Assembly: GCA_016218725.1 (NCBI GenBank)
Contig: JACRDB010000050.1
Span: 1 to 64,000, forward strand
Source of the DNA: Deltaproteobacteria bacterium
GTDB lineage: Bacteria; Myxococcota_A; Polyangia; Polyangiales; Ga0077539
DNA length: 64,000 nt
Reading direction: 5' to 3'
The notes beneath the pieces are model-generated. The model was given only the letters and a program-made list of their open reading frames with translations, ran no database searches and had not been told where the DNA came from. The position numbers were made by a program, and so were the translations under genes. Shown one piece after another: positions 62,773 to 64,000 of this stretch (positions are counted from its first letter, which is position 1; every line of letters begins with the position of its first letter).

Positions 62773-62794
62773 GTGTGGCGCCTACGTGCAGGTC

Positions 62795-62822
62795 TTGACG
62801 TCGGGGAGGGGGCGCGTACAAT
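62795..62822 (+). promoter_or_regulatory. sigma-70-type promoter of the tRNA gene
   Basis: TTGACG (62795-62800), a 16-base spacer and TACAAT (62817-62822) form a strong match to the housekeeping consensus, 12 bases before the 5' end of the tRNA. The -35 box is identical to those at ftsY and rplC. Confidence 0.75.
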
Positions 62823-62834
62823 ACCCGGGTTTTT

Positions 62835-62908
62835 GCCGGTGTAGCTCAGTCGGTCAGAGCAGGGGAATCATAATCCCAAGGTCGTTGGTTCAAGTCCGAC
62901 CGCCGGCA
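62835..62908 (+). tRNA. tRNA with CAU anticodon, elongator Met or Ile2
   Basis: A complete cloverleaf: acceptor GCCGGTG (62835-62841) pairs with CGCCGGC (62901-62907, one G-T), D arm GCTC/GAGC, anticodon stem GGGGA/TCCCA with loop ATCATAA (anticodon CAT at 62869-62871), T arm GTTGG/CCGAC with TTCAAGT. The first anticodon-stem pair is G-A. G1-C72 excludes the initiator, which needs an unpaired first base. Elongator Met is likelier than the lysidine-modified Ile2 but the sequence does not decide. The discriminator A (62908) is followed by CCG, so CCA is not fully encoded. Confidence 0.93.
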
Positions 62909-62915
62909 CCGAGAG

Positions 62916-62958
62916 GCCCTCCGGAGGTATTTCCTCCCCCCCTCCTCCTCTGGAGGGC
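62916..62958 (+). terminator. possible terminator or palindrome after the tRNA
   Basis: GCCCTCC (62916-62922) pairs with GGAGGGC (62952-62958), and an internal 10-bp palindrome CCTCCGGAGG occurs at 62918-62927; a T-rich end follows (TTCTCACTATGTTTTCT). This is a plausible end of the tRNA transcript, though the T-tract is interrupted and the alternative palindrome could compete. Confidence 0.45.
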
Positions 62959-63019
62959 TTCTCACTATGTTTTCTGGGGGTTGCAGCACCGCTTCGAAGA
63001 GCCGGACGGCGCAGGAGCG

Positions 63020-63736
63020 CTAGAACCCGACCCGAAGGGTGGCGGTGAAGGTCGGGCCGAAGCTGGTGTTGTACTCCTTCTCGAGCTCCCCGGCGGTCCA
63101 GAAGGTCTGGGAGCCGGTCAGGGCGAGGATGAGGGTGCGGCTTCCGAGCTGGGCCAGTCGGAAATCGATTCCGAGACCGACCATGATGCCCGACCCGCTG
63201 GTCTCGAAGGTGTTGCCGTTCCTGGTGGCGACGGCGGCGAGGGCGCGGAGCCCACCCTCGGCGCGAAGGGAGATCACCGAGGACAGGGGCAGCCAGGCCA
63301 TGGCCATCAGCTGCGCATCGAGCATTGCGGTCCTGGTCTCTTGGGAGGAGCTTGAGCCGCCATCCAGGCCCAGCAGGATGCCGTAGCTTGCGGACGCTCG
63401 GAGTCCGAAGGTGCCGAAGCGATACCCGATCCCCAGGTCGGTTCGGGTACCACCCACGAGGGGTCCACACTCGCGGGTGCAGGCATCGAGGGCGAAGCCC
63501 GTGTCGAGGAAGAAGCCCCCGCGCCAGGGGACGACGGGCGGCGTGGCCTGGGGTGTGGCGGTGGTGGGGGCGGCAGGCGCGACGGCAGGCGCGACGGCAG
63601 GCGCGACGGGGAGGGCCCGCAGCGCCGCCGCGCCAAGGGGAGCCGCCTGGGGTCGGGGTTGGGGCTGGGCGAGCGCCAGCGGGGTGCTGAGGATCAGAGC
63701 GGGGCAGAGAACGAGGACAGAGCGTGTGTTGGACAT
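63020..63736 (-). CDS. small outer-membrane beta-barrel protein
   Basis: A 238-residue exported barrel: ATG 63736 has a near-perfect AAGGAGGT a few bases upstream and begins a signal peptide (ending ALA-QP). A Pro/Ala linker with the repeated VAPA unit (residues about 44-56) precedes the barrel (GFFLDTGFALDACTRECG, GIGYRFGTFGLRASASYG, LSSVISLRAEGGLRALAAVA), ending in the typical terminal aromatic (LRVGF). Expression is probably high, judging from the ribosome-binding site. Confidence 0.78.
   Translation of the reverse strand: MSNTRSVLVLCPALILSTPLALAQPQPRPQAAPLGAAALRALPVAPAVAPAVAPAAPTTATPQATPPVVPWRGGFFLDTGFALDACTRECGPLVGGTRTDLGIGYRFGTFGLRASASYGILLGLDGGSSSSQETRTAMLDAQLMAMAWLPLSSVISLRAEGGLRALAAVATRNGNTFETSGSGIMVGLGIDFRLAQLGSRTLILALTGSQTFWTAGELEKEYNTSFGPTFTATLRVGF
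63572..63607 (-). repeat. three 12-bp tandem repeats in an outer-membrane gene
   Basis: The 12-mer GGCAGGCGCGAC repeats exactly three times (63572-63607), encoding the VAPA repeats in the linker of the barrel protein. It is in frame, so copy number change would lengthen or shorten the linker without a frameshift. Confidence 0.8.
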
Positions 63737-64000
63737 GGGGACCTCCTTGCAGTGCGGGTATCGCGTCGGGGACCGAGGAGGTTGCGTGGAAAGTGACAAT
63801 GGCCCCGAGAGCGGCGGTGGCTCCCCGTTCCCAGGCGGAACAACCGCGTGGACCTCACCCGCCTGTGGTCGCTGTAGCCCTGGCCCCAACACCAGAAGGT
63901 AGGTGAATGTAGGCAGGCCTGGCTCCAGGGTCGCGGGACGACCTTCCACCGACGCATGCCTTCGGGTACAACCGCGGGGGCTTCATGTCGGAGATCTCCC
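63737..64000. other. intergenic region at the window end
   Basis: Upstream of the barrel gene I see its ribosome-binding site but no clean promoter pair. No gene is apparent in the rest. A possible ATG at 63985 (MSEIS...) is cut off by the end of the window, so the next gene cannot be called. Low-GC motifs such as GTAGGTGAATGTAGG occur near 63900-63914. Confidence 0.4.

Overview
This 64 kb window is very GC-rich chromosomal DNA that I read as a member of the Myxococcota. The family-level clues are a lipoprotein built from MopE-type metal-binding repeats, a secreted Cys-rich protein ending in a MYXO-CTERM-like tail, a lipoprotein with two bacterial fibrinogen-like (YCD..GGGW) domains, a Ser/Thr kinase fused to a formylglycine-enzyme (FGE/SUMF1) domain, PEGA-domain proteins, paired myxobacterial-type outer-membrane beta-barrels and a CheY-CheA-CheW set. 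Genus cannot be fixed from the sequence. I see no IS element, prophage, integrase or CRISPR array. Gene density is very high: several convergent pairs overlap at their 3' ends by 22 to 47 bp.

Layout. 1-9.97 kb: a hairpin-rich non-coding stretch, then secreted or surface proteins (fibrinogen-like lipoprotein, NlpC/P60-like protein, MopE-repeat lipoprotein), a LysR/SnoaL-like divergent pair, and a lipoprotein plus di-haem cytochrome c peroxidase operon behind a candidate sigma-54 promoter. 9.98-17.8 kb: two polytopic membrane proteins (one with a spermidine-synthase-like domain), a hypothetical gene, polA, and a Cys-rich exported protein coupled to polA. 17.8-22.6 kb: acyl-CoA synthetase, START-like lipoprotein, TPR/PEGA protein, HDAC-family deacetylase. 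22.8-31.7 kb: two HAMP membrane sensors without output domains, HEAT-repeat proteins, ftsY and two tandem outer-membrane barrels. 31.7-37.4 kb: membrane gluzincin, truA, and a tightly coupled YbjN-like / outer-membrane barrel / 13-haem cytochrome operon. 37.4-43.9 kb: TPR-HTH protein, lipid-A-type acyltransferase, MBL hydrolase, phosphosugar mutase, atypical kinase. 44-51.6 kb: a long plus-strand run with sugar nucleotidyltransferase, a stand-alone rplC, rlmE, a PfkB kinase, DUF971, cheY-cheA-cheW and a DUF483-like gene. 51.6-64 kb: alpha/beta hydrolase, secreted caspase-like peptidase divergent from the kinase-FGE receptor, PEGA/barrel protein, adenosine deaminase, Ski2-like helicase, a CAU-anticodon tRNA and a final outer-membrane barrel.

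The most interesting leads are the candidate porin-cytochrome conduit at 34.3-37.4 kb; the secreted caspase / kinase-FGE divergent pair around an AT-rich operator-like region at 54.25-54.32 kb; the ribosomal protein L3 gene outside the S10 operon; the DUF483-like gene coupled to the chemosensory operon; and the rule that all seven 4-nt stop/start overlaps in the window use non-AUG starts (GTGA, TTGA, CTGA) and none uses ATGA.

Functions are assigned from motifs and family recall; no database search was run. Start codons were chosen from ribosome-binding sites, signal peptides and overlaps, and several are uncertain as noted.
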